From the IMG/VR virus record IMGVR_UViG_3300034012_001498, positions 1-37,438 of that record: DNA of 37,438 nt; one strand, written 5' to 3'. Numbering within the stretch: the stretch's first letter is position 1; every line of letters begins with the position of its first letter. Positions 1-5,339 of the stretch are shown here, piece after piece. Source of the stretch: a virus. The notes under the pieces are model-generated. The model was not told the DNA's origin and made no database searches. It saw nothing but the letters and a program-made list of their open reading frames with translations. The position numbers and the translations under genes were made by a program.

Positions 1-748
1 AATACGGCCATGCGTCGGGCTTTCCATTGCGAATCCCGCAAAAGAGCGGGATAGAACCGCACGACTGCTTTTTTAGGCGGTGCAAATGCACGCCGACCCA
101 GACGTTGCGCTTGTCCTTCATGTTCCCTAATAGCAACCAGTGTTCAAAATCGGGAACGGTGATGCCCATGTTCTCGTAGATCGCGAGTGGGCGCGTTGCG
201 TTGTTCTGCAACCCCATATAAACCTCGCGGCCGACCAAGTGCGTCTTGTGGCACTTACCCTGCTCCGACTCCCATTCCAGATACGGCTTTTGCCAGTGCT
301 GGTCTTGCGACAGAATCCACGAATATTCTTGATCGTCCTCGTCAATGCGGGGCACCGGAGAGCGCGGTGACATACCGATGCCCAAGCTATTGGGCGGAAT
401 CTTGACCAAGGCGATGCTGCTACGTCTGCCGTTGCAATATTCCAGCGGGTCGGTTGTGCCGCTTTTGATTATGCAGGCATCCAAGATATCGCGCTTATCA
501 TCATGCTCGGTAACAGCGCCAATGACCTCGAAGTATTGCAACTTGTAGCTTTCGGACCTGTTGTCCGTATTGCTCCGCTCGACCTCCAGCGTCACGCGAC
601 TCCATAGTGGGAACCTTTGATTTGCCGGGATCGGGTAGACGCGAATGAGGCCGACATCATCGGTCAACACGATAGCGCACATCGTCACGCTGCCGTCTCG
701 GCATCTGTTTGGCGCGCCGACTCCTAAAACAATTCCGGTTATCCTCAC
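1..748 (-). CDS. Hypothetical early protein, N-terminal 249 codons; continues across the window ends to 37395
   Basis: The start is GTG at 748, with GAGGAGG a few bases upstream, and it overlaps the TGA of the exonuclease gene by 4 nt (GTGA). The frame is open to base 1. If base 1 is joined to base 37438, it continues in frame for 14 more codons and stops at 37395, giving 263 aa. The N-terminus (MRITGIVLGVGAPNRC, then TMCAIVLTDDVGLIRVYPIP) resembles proteins I remember as dual OB-fold proteins of phages and defence islands. That similarity is only an impression. The middle is rich in Trp, Cys and charged residues, and no catalytic motif is obvious. It lies between a recombination nuclease and replication genes, so a nucleic-acid role is plausible but unproven. 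It has a perfect Shine-Dalgarno and uninterrupted frame, so I am confident it is a real gene and much less so about its function. Confidence 0.85.
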   Translation of the reverse strand, partial: MRITGIVLGVGAPNRCRDGSVTMCAIVLTDDVGLIRVYPIPANQRFPLWSRVTLEVERSNTDNRSESYKLQYFEVIGAVTEHDDKRDILDACIIKSGTTDPLEYCNGRRSSIALVKIPPNSLGIGMSPRSPVPRIDEDDQEYSWILSQDQHWQKPYLEWESEQGKCHKTHLVGREVYMGLQNNATRPLAIYENMGITVPDFEHWLLLGNMKDKRNVWVGVHLHRLKKQSCGSIPLFCGIRNGKPDAWPY

Positions 749-1587
749 GCCGCCCTCCTCTCCCGATACTCCTCCGGCCTCGGGTCATACCCCTTGCGAA
801 AGCGCCACACCGCGCACATCTGCGTGAAGGCGTGGTAAGCCTCCACCAGCCGCGCCTTGTCGTGCTTCACCACCTCGAGGCGCCCGGGTTCGGTGCTCGA
901 GATGAAGAGATTCGCCGCCAGCACGCGGTCGAGATACTCGGCCCCGTAGTGCGTTGCCGCGTAGGCCGCCAACTGCAACGTGTGCTCGTCATAGGCTTCG
1001 ACCTTCTCGTCGGGCTTGGTCTTCTTCGTCTTGAAGTCGAGGATGCCCATATTCGGCGCATCCACCGGCCCCCAGGTGAAGAGACTGTCCACCCTCCCGG
1101 CAAAGCCGTGGATTGGATTGACCAGAACAATCTCCGAGTGCGTCACGCGGATGCCCTTCTCCCGCATCCAGGTAATGACGGGTTTGACGTAGGGAATCAG
1201 ATCGGCCGGCGCTTCCTCCGCGCTGCCGCGCATCAGATTCTCGATGGCGGTGTGGATGCGGCTGCCGAGATCGGCCGCCTCGCCCACCTGGCTCATCGCG
1301 TGTTCGATGGCCCGATCGGCAAACCGATCCAGCGGCTCCTCGCCCTGCGGCGGCGGCACGTTGAGAGCCGCCTTGGCCGCTTCCCTCATTTTCCATTTGG
1401 TCAGTTGCGGTTTGTCCAGAATGCCGATGATCGTCGTGACCGACGGCAGCAGCCCCATCTTGCGCGCATCACGAATCGTCGTGGCGCGTGTTCCATCTCC
1501 GTCCTTGGTCGGCACCGTGTGGCACGGCTTGCCGTCCAGTGAATACCAATGACTCGACCCGAGGGTCGGCTTCGTTAGGATAGCCAT
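745..1587 (-). CDS. PD-(D/E)XK exonuclease, RecB/Cas4-like
   Basis: 280 aa. Probable phage recombination exonuclease of the PD-(D/E)XK superfamily, which resects DNA ends. Visible motifs are GSRIHTAIE (about 108-116), GFAGRVDSL with Asp167, GILDFKTKK with Asp184 and Lys186, and a QLAAYA motif with Gln205. This is the usual RecB-type order: a helix with His, then D, then D/E-x-K, then Q-x-x-x-Y. The N-terminal LPSVTTIIGILDKPQLTKWK segment is typical of phage members. The start has only a weak Shine-Dalgarno. It lies directly downstream of the SSB-like gene and is coupled to the next gene by a GTGA overlap, so it looks like part of a replication/recombination operon. No RecT/Erf annealing partner is evident, so the SSB-like neighbour may fill that role. 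Confidence 0.88.
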   Translation of the reverse strand: MAILTKPTLGSSHWYSLDGKPCHTVPTKDGDGTRATTIRDARKMGLLPSVTTIIGILDKPQLTKWKMREAAKAALNVPPPQGEEPLDRFADRAIEHAMSQVGEAADLGSRIHTAIENLMRGSAEEAPADLIPYVKPVITWMREKGIRVTHSEIVLVNPIHGFAGRVDSLFTWGPVDAPNMGILDFKTKKTKPDEKVEAYDEHTLQLAAYAATHYGAEYLDRVLAANLFISSTEPGRLEVVKHDKARLVEAYHAFTQMCAVWRFRKGYDPRPEEYRERRAA

Positions 1588-1667
1588 CGCAATCGTATGG
1601 GTTGCGGGGCGGAGGGGCTGCGGCTTCCCGTCGAAAGTTGGCCGCGTTGCCTCCCCGCCCCTATTTT
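1588..1667 (-). other. 80-nt spacer with GC-rich dyad
   Basis: Between the SSB-like gene and the exonuclease gene. On the minus strand GGGGCGG near the left end can pair with CCGCCCC about 45 nt later. There is no T-run, so this is not a convincing terminator. It is one of the few non-overlapping junctions in the early block. Confidence 0.35.
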
Positions 1668-2198
1668 TTAGAACGGGTCGTTTCCGTCCTTAACCGCACC
1701 CAACACCTCGAACTCGGAATCATCCGACTTCGCCGCCGATCCGCCGACATTGGCGAATGCGTTCACCGCCGGCACGTTGGCCTCGTAGCCCTCCAACACC
1801 GGGGCGATGCCCGTAATGTTGTTGTAGGTCTTTCCGTTGCGGGATTCCTCGGCCGTCACCGTGATCTGCGCCCCTTTGCCCTTGAGCTCCTCGGTGTCCA
1901 TGCCGGGCTTCGGGTTCTCGCCCGTCCAAGCTTTGAGGAACTTGGTCAGGTTGGCCTTCGGCCCGCCCGTGATCTTCATCTCGCGCGTGGCGATCTTGTG
2001 CAAATCGCCCTTCTTCGTCTTCACGCCGAAAACAAAGCGCGTCACGTCTACCTTCTCCATCTCCTCGCTCTGGTATTTCGGACGATCGACGCCGTAGCTG
2101 TCGATCACGTCCACGCAGACGGCGAGGTATGTTCCTGCCGGTGGTGGTTCTCCCAGCGCGCCGAGGCCGCTGCCCGTTGATTGTGGTATCTTAGCCAT
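1668..2198 (-). CDS. SSB-like DNA-binding protein with acidic-aromatic C-terminal tip
   Basis: 176 aa. The pattern 'PAGTYLAVCVDV...VTRFVFGV...LTKFLKAWTGE...LKGKGAQITVTAEE..NGKTYNNITGIAPV' matches OB-fold proteins used by many siphoviruses as single-strand binding or replication accessory proteins (DUF669-like). The C-terminus is disordered and acidic and ends KDGNDPF. This resembles the bacterial SSB tip (DDIPF) that recruits partner enzymes. The replicative helicase of this phage ends SNDPF. The start is preceded by AAAGGAGAAC and an ACACACATG segment shared with other early genes. It lies upstream of the RecB-like exonuclease and downstream of an Hjc-like nuclease. I am confident of the DNA-binding class and less so of the exact family. 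Confidence 0.75.
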   Translation of the reverse strand: MAKIPQSTGSGLGALGEPPPAGTYLAVCVDVIDSYGVDRPKYQSEEMEKVDVTRFVFGVKTKKGDLHKIATREMKITGGPKANLTKFLKAWTGENPKPGMDTEELKGKGAQITVTAEESRNGKTYNNITGIAPVLEGYEANVPAVNAFANVGGSAAKSDDSEFEVLGAVKDGNDPF

Positions 2199-2223
2199 GT
2201 GTGTTCTTGTTCTCCTTTGGTGC

Positions 2224-2616
2224 TTAGTTGTTCAGCGATCCGGCGCACCCGGCGGATTGCTGTTCTGCCCCACGGCGAAGTCGCTCGACCTCAGACCGCA
2301 GGGTTAAAATCTCTTTCCACATCGCCACGTAGTGGTGGGCGCAAACAAATGCGCACCACTTCCAGTTGTTGCGCTTCCAAAAGACCGCCGGCTGCAAGGC
2401 CGGATGCGCGTCCCGCTCGGCTTGGAGCAGATAGGACGGCGAGAAAGTTTCCGTGCGCTTCACCTCGACGTGACAGGGCAGATCGGTCACCACGTCAGGC
2501 GAGTCATTGCCGCCCGCAAACTGCTGCCCACGCCTAGCATCAAAGCCGCGCTCGCGTAGAAACTCGCAAAACTCGCGCTCGCCTCTCTTGCCCTTGTCGC
2601 GCGACATCTTGCTCAT
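2224..2616 (-). CDS. Hjc/VRR-like PD-(D/E)XK endonuclease (putative Holliday junction resolvase)
   Basis: 130 aa from the ATG at 2616 (MSKMSRDKGKRGEREF); that ATG overlaps the TGA of the upstream gene. Motifs are the N-terminal basic helix with Glu (GKRGEREFCEFL), then NDSPDVV (catalytic Asp) and CHVEVKRTE (E-x-K). This is the order of archaeal-type Hjc resolvases and phage VRR-NUC-like nucleases. The C-terminal part has RNNWKWCAFV and a short charged helix. It likely resolves branched DNA during replication or before packaging. A longer reading starting at 2670 is possible but would run through the upstream gene and lacks support. Confidence 0.75.
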   Translation of the reverse strand: MSKMSRDKGKRGEREFCEFLRERGFDARRGQQFAGGNDSPDVVTDLPCHVEVKRTETFSPSYLLQAERDAHPALQPAVFWKRNNWKWCAFVCAHHYVAMWKEILTLRSEVERLRRGAEQQSAGCAGSLNN

Positions 2617-2834
2617 ATGTTGGCCCACCCTCCATCGGCGCTCGCCTTGTCGTGGCACTTGTAGCTGCACAGCGCATCGCGCAGTCCTTCAATCTCCCGC
2701 TCCATCCGCTCAATCTGGTCACACGCATCGTCAATCATTTGCCCGATGACGCGCGGCGAAGGCTGTTCAAGGCTTTCGTCACCGCGCCGCCAGCGGTTCA
2801 AGGTGCGAAGGAAGTTAACGGTCTGGTTGCTCAT
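2613..2834 (-). CDS. Small hypothetical protein with C-terminal helix
   Basis: 73 aa, starting at the ATG at 2834 (MSNQTVNFLRTLNRWRRG), which overlaps the upstream TGA (ATGA). The segment IDDACDQIERMEREIEGLRDALCSY has a heptad pattern, so a short coiled coil is likely. Family not recognised. It is third in a run of overlapping small coiled-coil genes, which suggests the products may interact with each other. Upstream in-frame Met codons overlap the previous gene deeply and are not favoured. Confidence 0.65.
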   Translation of the reverse strand: MSNQTVNFLRTLNRWRRGDESLEQPSPRVIGQMIDDACDQIERMEREIEGLRDALCSYKCHDKASADGGWANI

Positions 2835-3061
2835 AGCTTGGCCCGCAAAATGTTTTGCTCCTCCCGCAACAGCGCGACCTCGGCGCGAAGCTCTTGGTTT
2901 TCTTGCTCTAGCCGAATGATCGACGCCGCCATTGAGTCCTCCGCAGACCAACAAGGCCCAAAGCCGATCTCGCCCACCGTAAAGTGTGCCAGGGCGGTTT
3001 GATTGCACCCCCCAAAAGTGCCCGCCCCGGCTTTCTGTAGGTTTCCCCCTTCAGAATTCAT
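2831..3061 (-). CDS. Small leucine-zipper-like protein
   Basis: 76 aa. The start at 3061 overlaps the previous stop (ATGA), and the stop overlaps the next start in the same way. The C-terminal third (RLEQENQELRAEVALLREEQ...) has Leu/Ile at heptad positions, a parallel coiled coil or zipper. The N-terminal half has GFGPCWSAEDS and no recognisable domain. Family not recognised. Its zipper could pair with the coiled-coil products on either side. Confidence 0.68.
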   Translation of the reverse strand: MNSEGGNLQKAGAGTFGGCNQTALAHFTVGEIGFGPCWSAEDSMAASIIRLEQENQELRAEVALLREEQNILRAKL

Positions 3062-3303
3062 AGACCCGCCTCCGCCTCCTGCCGCGCAATGTCTTGGCGG
3101 GCTGCTTCCTCACGGCGGCGAGCGATGCCGAGCACATCGTCCAGCACGGCAGTCATGCGCGCTCGCTGCTCTTTAAGCTCTTCGATCTGCTTGTCCTTCG
3201 CCACGATGATGGCAACCATGCGGTCGATCTGCTCGTCCTTTGCTGCCGACTCGGCCTTCGCTTGGTTGTAGTAGTCTTCGAGTTCCATGATCGCGCCGCT
3301 CAT
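3058..3303 (-). CDS. Small coiled-coil protein
   Basis: 81 aa, almost entirely charged helix (KDEQIDRMVAIIVAKDKQIEELKEQR). It is coupled by ATGA overlaps on both sides. An in-frame Met at residue 6 (MELEDYYNQ) is an alternative start. Function unknown. Long single-helix proteins in phage early operons are often accessory or inhibitory peptides. Confidence 0.68.
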   Translation of the reverse strand: MSGAIMELEDYYNQAKAESAAKDEQIDRMVAIIVAKDKQIEELKEQRARMTAVLDDVLGIARRREEAARQDIARQEAEAGL

Positions 3304-3698
3304 TTCGCGTGATGTTTAAGGATGCCCTTCCAGATGTCCTTGGCTGGCAGCTTGCAGCCAATTAGGTCGCACCAGTGCTGCCCTTGGCTCGGGTCGAGCC
3401 AAAACTCCCGCAGCCGCGCGTGTTCCAGCACGTCCTTCATGCAGGCAATCGTCATCGGTTCCCATCGCACATAGCCGTCGCGGATCGTGCGCTTGCGCGG
3501 CCATGCGCGTAGGTCGCCTTCGCGGGTAAAAAGTCCGTAGCGGGCTAGAATGGCCGTGTCTTCAATCGCCAGTTCCAACATCTGCCAAGCAACCAACTCC
3601 CACCCGCTGCGCTCTGGCGTTTTGCTGCCAGTTGCCGCGCTGTGGCGTCCGTTGTGAGAACGCGCACCGACGCCAAGCTCAAAAAGGTCGGCAATCAT
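3300..3698 (-). CDS. Hypothetical early protein
   Basis: 132 aa. The ATG at 3698 overlaps the preceding TGA, and the stop overlaps the next ATG. The sequence is rich in Trp (WELVAWQML, WPRKRTIRDGYVRWEPM, FWLDPSQGQHWCDLIGC) and looks globular and mixed alpha/beta. I do not recognise the family and see no catalytic motif or membrane segment. Position in the chain of coupled genes supports it as a real coding sequence. Confidence 0.65.
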   Translation of the reverse strand: MIADLFELGVGARSHNGRHSAATGSKTPERSGWELVAWQMLELAIEDTAILARYGLFTREGDLRAWPRKRTIRDGYVRWEPMTIACMKDVLEHARLREFWLDPSQGQHWCDLIGCKLPAKDIWKGILKHHAK

Positions 3699-3793
3699 TT
3701 CCAGTATTCGATTAACCAGATAACCGCGAAGCCGATGCCGACTAAAACTAGGGCCGCGACCACAGCTTCATCCGGAGGAAGATGCGGGTTCAT
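3695..3793 (-). CDS. 32-aa single-pass membrane peptide
   Basis: Short gene with ATG at 3793 overlapping the TGA of the upstream gene, and a stop overlapping the next ATG. The product has a polar N-terminus (MNPHLPPDEA), then one hydrophobic helix (VVAALVLVGIGFAVIWLI) and a short EYWK tail. It is predicted to be an inner-membrane micropeptide. Candidate roles are superinfection exclusion or membrane anchoring of neighbours. Both are speculation. A 75-aa reading from 3922 would cover the upstream gene in another frame and is less likely. Confidence 0.6.
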   Translation of the reverse strand: MNPHLPPDEAVVAALVLVGIGFAVIWLIEYWK

Positions 3794-3966
3794 CGGTTGG
3801 CTTCCATTTCGCGGGCCAGTTTGTCGATGCCGGCCCACGGGTCTGGTTTTGCTGGTTGCTCTGTGCTGATTTTCTCGCGCAGCTTGTCGAGCAGCCGTCC
3901 CAAAATATGCGGCGGCAGGCACGGTGCGGTTCCGTCATTGTCACGAATGGCGGGGGCGATGCTCAC
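3790..3966 (-). CDS. 58-aa hypothetical protein (GTG start)
   Basis: GTG at 3966 overlaps the TGA of the upstream membrane-protein gene (GTGA), and its stop overlaps the next ATG. The translation begins MSIAPAIRDNDGTAPCLPP and has a central amphipathic helix (HILGRLLDKLREKIS). It ends PWAGIDKLAREMEANR. No family recognised. Double coupling and helical composition argue that it is real although very short. Confidence 0.62.
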   Translation of the reverse strand: MSIAPAIRDNDGTAPCLPPHILGRLLDKLREKISTEQPAKPDPWAGIDKLAREMEANR

Positions 3967-4223
3967 GCCAGCACCTCCCCCGGCAGGCGCGAGTTAAGGT
4001 AGCGTTTTTTGCCGACCGAGCGCGGGTCGACCTTGCGGTAGGTCAGGCGGCGGCTTGGCTTTTGCTGGTTGACCGACTTGAGCAGCCCTTGGACGCGCTT
4101 GTCGGCCATTAGCCGCTCCGTGGTTTGTCCCGCGCGATGGCCGAAAGCGAATGCCGTCTGCCACAGCGCGGCGAGGATGGCGATGGCGAACAGCCCAGCG
4201 CCGATGATTTCAGTTAGTTCCAT
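3963..4223 (-). CDS. Small membrane-anchored basic protein
   Basis: 86 aa from the ATG at 4223, preceded by TAAGGAG at good spacing; the TAA is also the stop codon of the excisionase-like gene. The N-terminal 25 residues form one transmembrane helix (IIGAGLFAIAILAALWQTAFAFG). The rest is basic (QQKPSRRLTYRKVDPRSVGKKR) and would face the cytoplasm, where it could contact DNA or the membrane surface. Family not recognised. Its leader matches two other early genes (GGAGAAC then ACACACATG). Confidence 0.7.
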   Translation of the reverse strand: MELTEIIGAGLFAIAILAALWQTAFAFGHRAGQTTERLMADKRVQGLLKSVNQQKPSRRLTYRKVDPRSVGKKRYLNSRLPGEVLA

Positions 4224-4236
4224 GTGTGTGTTCTCC

Positions 4237-4437
4237 TTATCTGTTTGCTGAAGAGGCCCGCTTACTGCTCCACCACGCCTCGAAAGATGGTTTGATGATT
4301 TCCCAGCCGCCGCGTTTGCCGCGCGGCATACACGCCGCAAACTCGCCGCGATGCGCGAAGCGGCGGATCATGTAGACCGAATAGCCGGTCATCGCTGCGG
4401 CCTCCTCGGGGCGAATGATGTGGTCGGCGTTGCTCAT
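4237..4437 (-). CDS. Excisionase / AlpA-like winged HTH protein
   Basis: 66 aa from the ATG at 4437, which overlaps the stop of the RHH gene. The sequence 'IIRPEEAAAMTGYSVYMIRRFAHRGEFAACMPRGKRGGWEIIKPSFEAWW' is a MerR-type winged helix: helix-turn-helix (EEAAAMTGYSVYMIRRFAHRG), then a wing with basic RGKRGGW, then a final helix. Phage Xis proteins and AlpA regulators have this plan. It is the second gene of the leftward early operon, near the integrase, so excisionase/recombination directionality is the likeliest job, with transcription regulation as the alternative. Confidence 0.75.
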   Translation of the reverse strand: MSNADHIIRPEEAAAMTGYSVYMIRRFAHRGEFAACMPRGKRGGWEIIKPSFEAWWSSKRASSANR

Positions 4438-4598
4438 GTCGCTTCTCCGAGTTCTCTGGCGAGCATGGCGCGCACAAACGCTGAAAGGCTTAGACCTTTT
4501 TGAAATGCCGCCTTGCGCGCAGCGCGGATCATGTCGGGCGGCAGCGAGATGCCTGCGCTCTTCGCTCGCTTGCTTGGTGCGATGGATTTCCGTGCCAT
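4434..4598 (-). CDS. RHH transcription regulator, first gene of the leftward early operon
   Basis: 54 aa from ATG at 4598 (MARKSIAPSKRAKSAG). It is a ribbon-helix-helix (Arc/CopG-type) protein: a beta strand around SAGISLPPDM, then two helices (IRAARKAAFQKGL and LSAFVRAMLARELG). The block KSAGISLPxDMI is shared with the divergent plus-strand RHH gene at 4707, so the two are paralogues. There is no Shine-Dalgarno. The predicted -10 ends 7 nt before the ATG, so the mRNA may be leaderless. The gene heads the whole early block and overlaps the excisionase-like gene by ATGA. By position it plays the part Cro plays in lambda. An upstream in-frame start at 4625 (MVSLANSWRMARK) would lie upstream of the predicted -10. 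Confidence 0.8.
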   Translation of the reverse strand: MARKSIAPSKRAKSAGISLPPDMIRAARKAAFQKGLSLSAFVRAMLARELGEAT

Positions 4599-4605
4599 GC
4601 GCCAA

Positions 4606-4635
4606 GAATTAGCAAGACTTACCAAGCCTTGGCAA
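4606..4635 (-). promoter_or_regulatory. Predicted early-left promoter (PL)
   Basis: On the minus strand TTGCCA (4635-4630), an 18-nt spacer and TAATTC (4611-4606), followed after 7 nt by the ATG of the RHH gene. The -35 lies inside the palindromic operator. The match to sigma-70 is moderate. Confidence 0.55.
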
Positions 4636-4638
4636 GTC
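4616..4638. promoter_or_regulatory. Palindromic operator between the divergent RHH genes
   Basis: Arms GACTTACCAAG and CTTGGCAAGTC flank a central C. They are complementary at 10 of 11 positions. The core matches TTGCCAA-N-TTGG dyads at the integrase promoter and the accessory-operon promoter. RHH dimers or tetramers bind such short inverted repeats, so this is a probable autoregulatory operator. Confidence 0.7.
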
Positions 4639-4671
4639 GAAAAATGGGGTGTTCAGCCTATACCCCAAAAA

Positions 4672-4700
4672 TTGACAAGAATTGCCATTTCACCTACGTT
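4672..4700 (+). promoter_or_regulatory. Predicted rightward promoter for the plus-strand RHH gene
   Basis: TTGACA (4672-4677), a 17-nt spacer and TACGTT (4695-4700), only 6 nt before the ATG at 4707. The transcript would begin at or next to the ATG, as lambda cI does from PRM. A TTGCCA half-site lies in the spacer. Confidence 0.6.
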
Positions 4701-4706
4701 AAGCGC

Positions 4707-4937
4707 ATGGCTTACCCAAAGCAAAAGCCCGACAAGGTGTCCAAGTCGGCAGGAATTTCGCTGCCAAGCGACATGATCAAGTTGTCCAAGCGCGAGGCGG
4801 CAAAACAGGGCAAGACCATGAGCGCCGTGGCTCGCCAGTTATTTAAGGCGTGGCTAGAGCAGTCGGGCGAGAGCCTTGAGAGTTCGGCCAAGGCAAAGCT
4901 GTCCAAGGCCAAGAGTTCCGTAAAAAAGCGCCGTTAA
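4707..4937 (+). CDS. RHH transcription regulator, candidate lysogeny repressor
   Basis: 76 aa, and the only plus-strand gene in the early region. It has an N-terminal basic arm (MAYPKQKPDKVSK), then an RHH fold (SAGISLPSDMIKLSKREAAKQGKTMSAVARQLFKAWLEQ) and a Ser/Lys-rich tail (SSAKAKLSKAKSSVKKRR) that could add non-specific DNA contacts. It is a paralogue of the divergent RHH protein at 4434-4598. The transcript is predicted leaderless, from a TTGACA-N17-TACGTT promoter. Opposite orientation to the lytic operon, autoregulatory geometry and the lack of any CI-like gene make it the best candidate for the maintenance repressor. That role is an inference. The ATG at 4707 is preferred to upstream in-frame codons because those overlap the promoter. 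Confidence 0.78.
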   Translation: MAYPKQKPDKVSKSAGISLPSDMIKLSKREAAKQGKTMSAVARQLFKAWLEQSGESLESSAKAKLSKAKSSVKKRR

Positions 4938-5009
4938 GAGATAATATGTGGTTTTCATTCCCTTCCATTTGAGCATGGGGGGAAGGACATTTACTGACCA
5001 ACGCCCCGG
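4938..5009. other. Convergent intergenic region, nothing recognised
   Basis: 72 nt between the plus-strand RHH gene and the end of the minus-strand RHH gene. I see no clear hairpin with a T-run, and no ORF with a ribosome site. Confidence 0.4.
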
Positions 5010-5174
5010 CTATTTGGGTTTTCGTTTTTGGCAATCTACTTTCGGCGTGTGAGGGAGTGTGACACCTTGGTGCTTTTTTAATAGCCTGTCGATATATTCT
5101 GAGCGGGAAAGAGTGCCTCGTGCCTCGTCAATCAGCCGGGTGGTCTGCTCGTCAAGTTGGATCGTCTTTTTCAT
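5010..5174 (-). CDS. CopG-like RHH protein
   Basis: 54 aa from ATG at 5174. MKKTIQLDEQTTRLIDEARG then LSRSEYIDRLLKKHQ is a textbook ribbon-helix-helix: strand, helix, turn, helix with Ser-Arg-Ser-Glu-Tyr. The tail is basic (PKVDCQKRKPK). It overlaps the upstream RHH gene by 23 nt. It resembles antitoxin-type or plasmid copy-control regulators, but there is no adjacent toxin gene. It probably regulates the integrase region. Confidence 0.75.
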   Translation of the reverse strand: MKKTIQLDEQTTRLIDEARGTLSRSEYIDRLLKKHQGVTLPHTPKVDCQKRKPK

Positions 5175-5337
5175 GTTTGCGCCTTTCTCTGTTCCGTTCC
5201 GCCGCAATAAGGGTGCGAACGAAAGTCGAAAAATCATCGAGGCCGCGCCTGCGCGCCTCTGCCATTGCCCAGGCATAAAGCTCTTTCCCCACGGTGATCG
5301 TGGTGCGCTTCACGTTGGCCGCTCTTTGGTTAGGCAT
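5152..5337 (-). CDS. RHH protein directly downstream of the integrase
   Basis: 61 aa from ATG at 5337, 2 nt after the integrase stop, so probably co-transcribed with it. VKRTTITVGKELYAWAMAEARRRGLDDFSTFVRTLIAAER fits a ribbon-helix-helix: strand KRTTITV, helix, then DFSTFVRTLIAAE as second helix. It is the fourth RHH protein within 0.9 kb. Possible roles are regulating int expression or acting as an accessory factor at attP. Confidence 0.72.
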   Translation of the reverse strand: MPNQRAANVKRTTITVGKELYAWAMAEARRRGLDDFSTFVRTLIAAERNRERRKHEKDDPT

Positions 5338-5339
5338 TG

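Noticed and set aside
709-1542. 277-codon plus-strand ORF opposite the exonuclease gene
   Set aside because: The RecB-like motifs are on the minus strand; this reading is Arg/His-rich and has no neighbour on the same strand.
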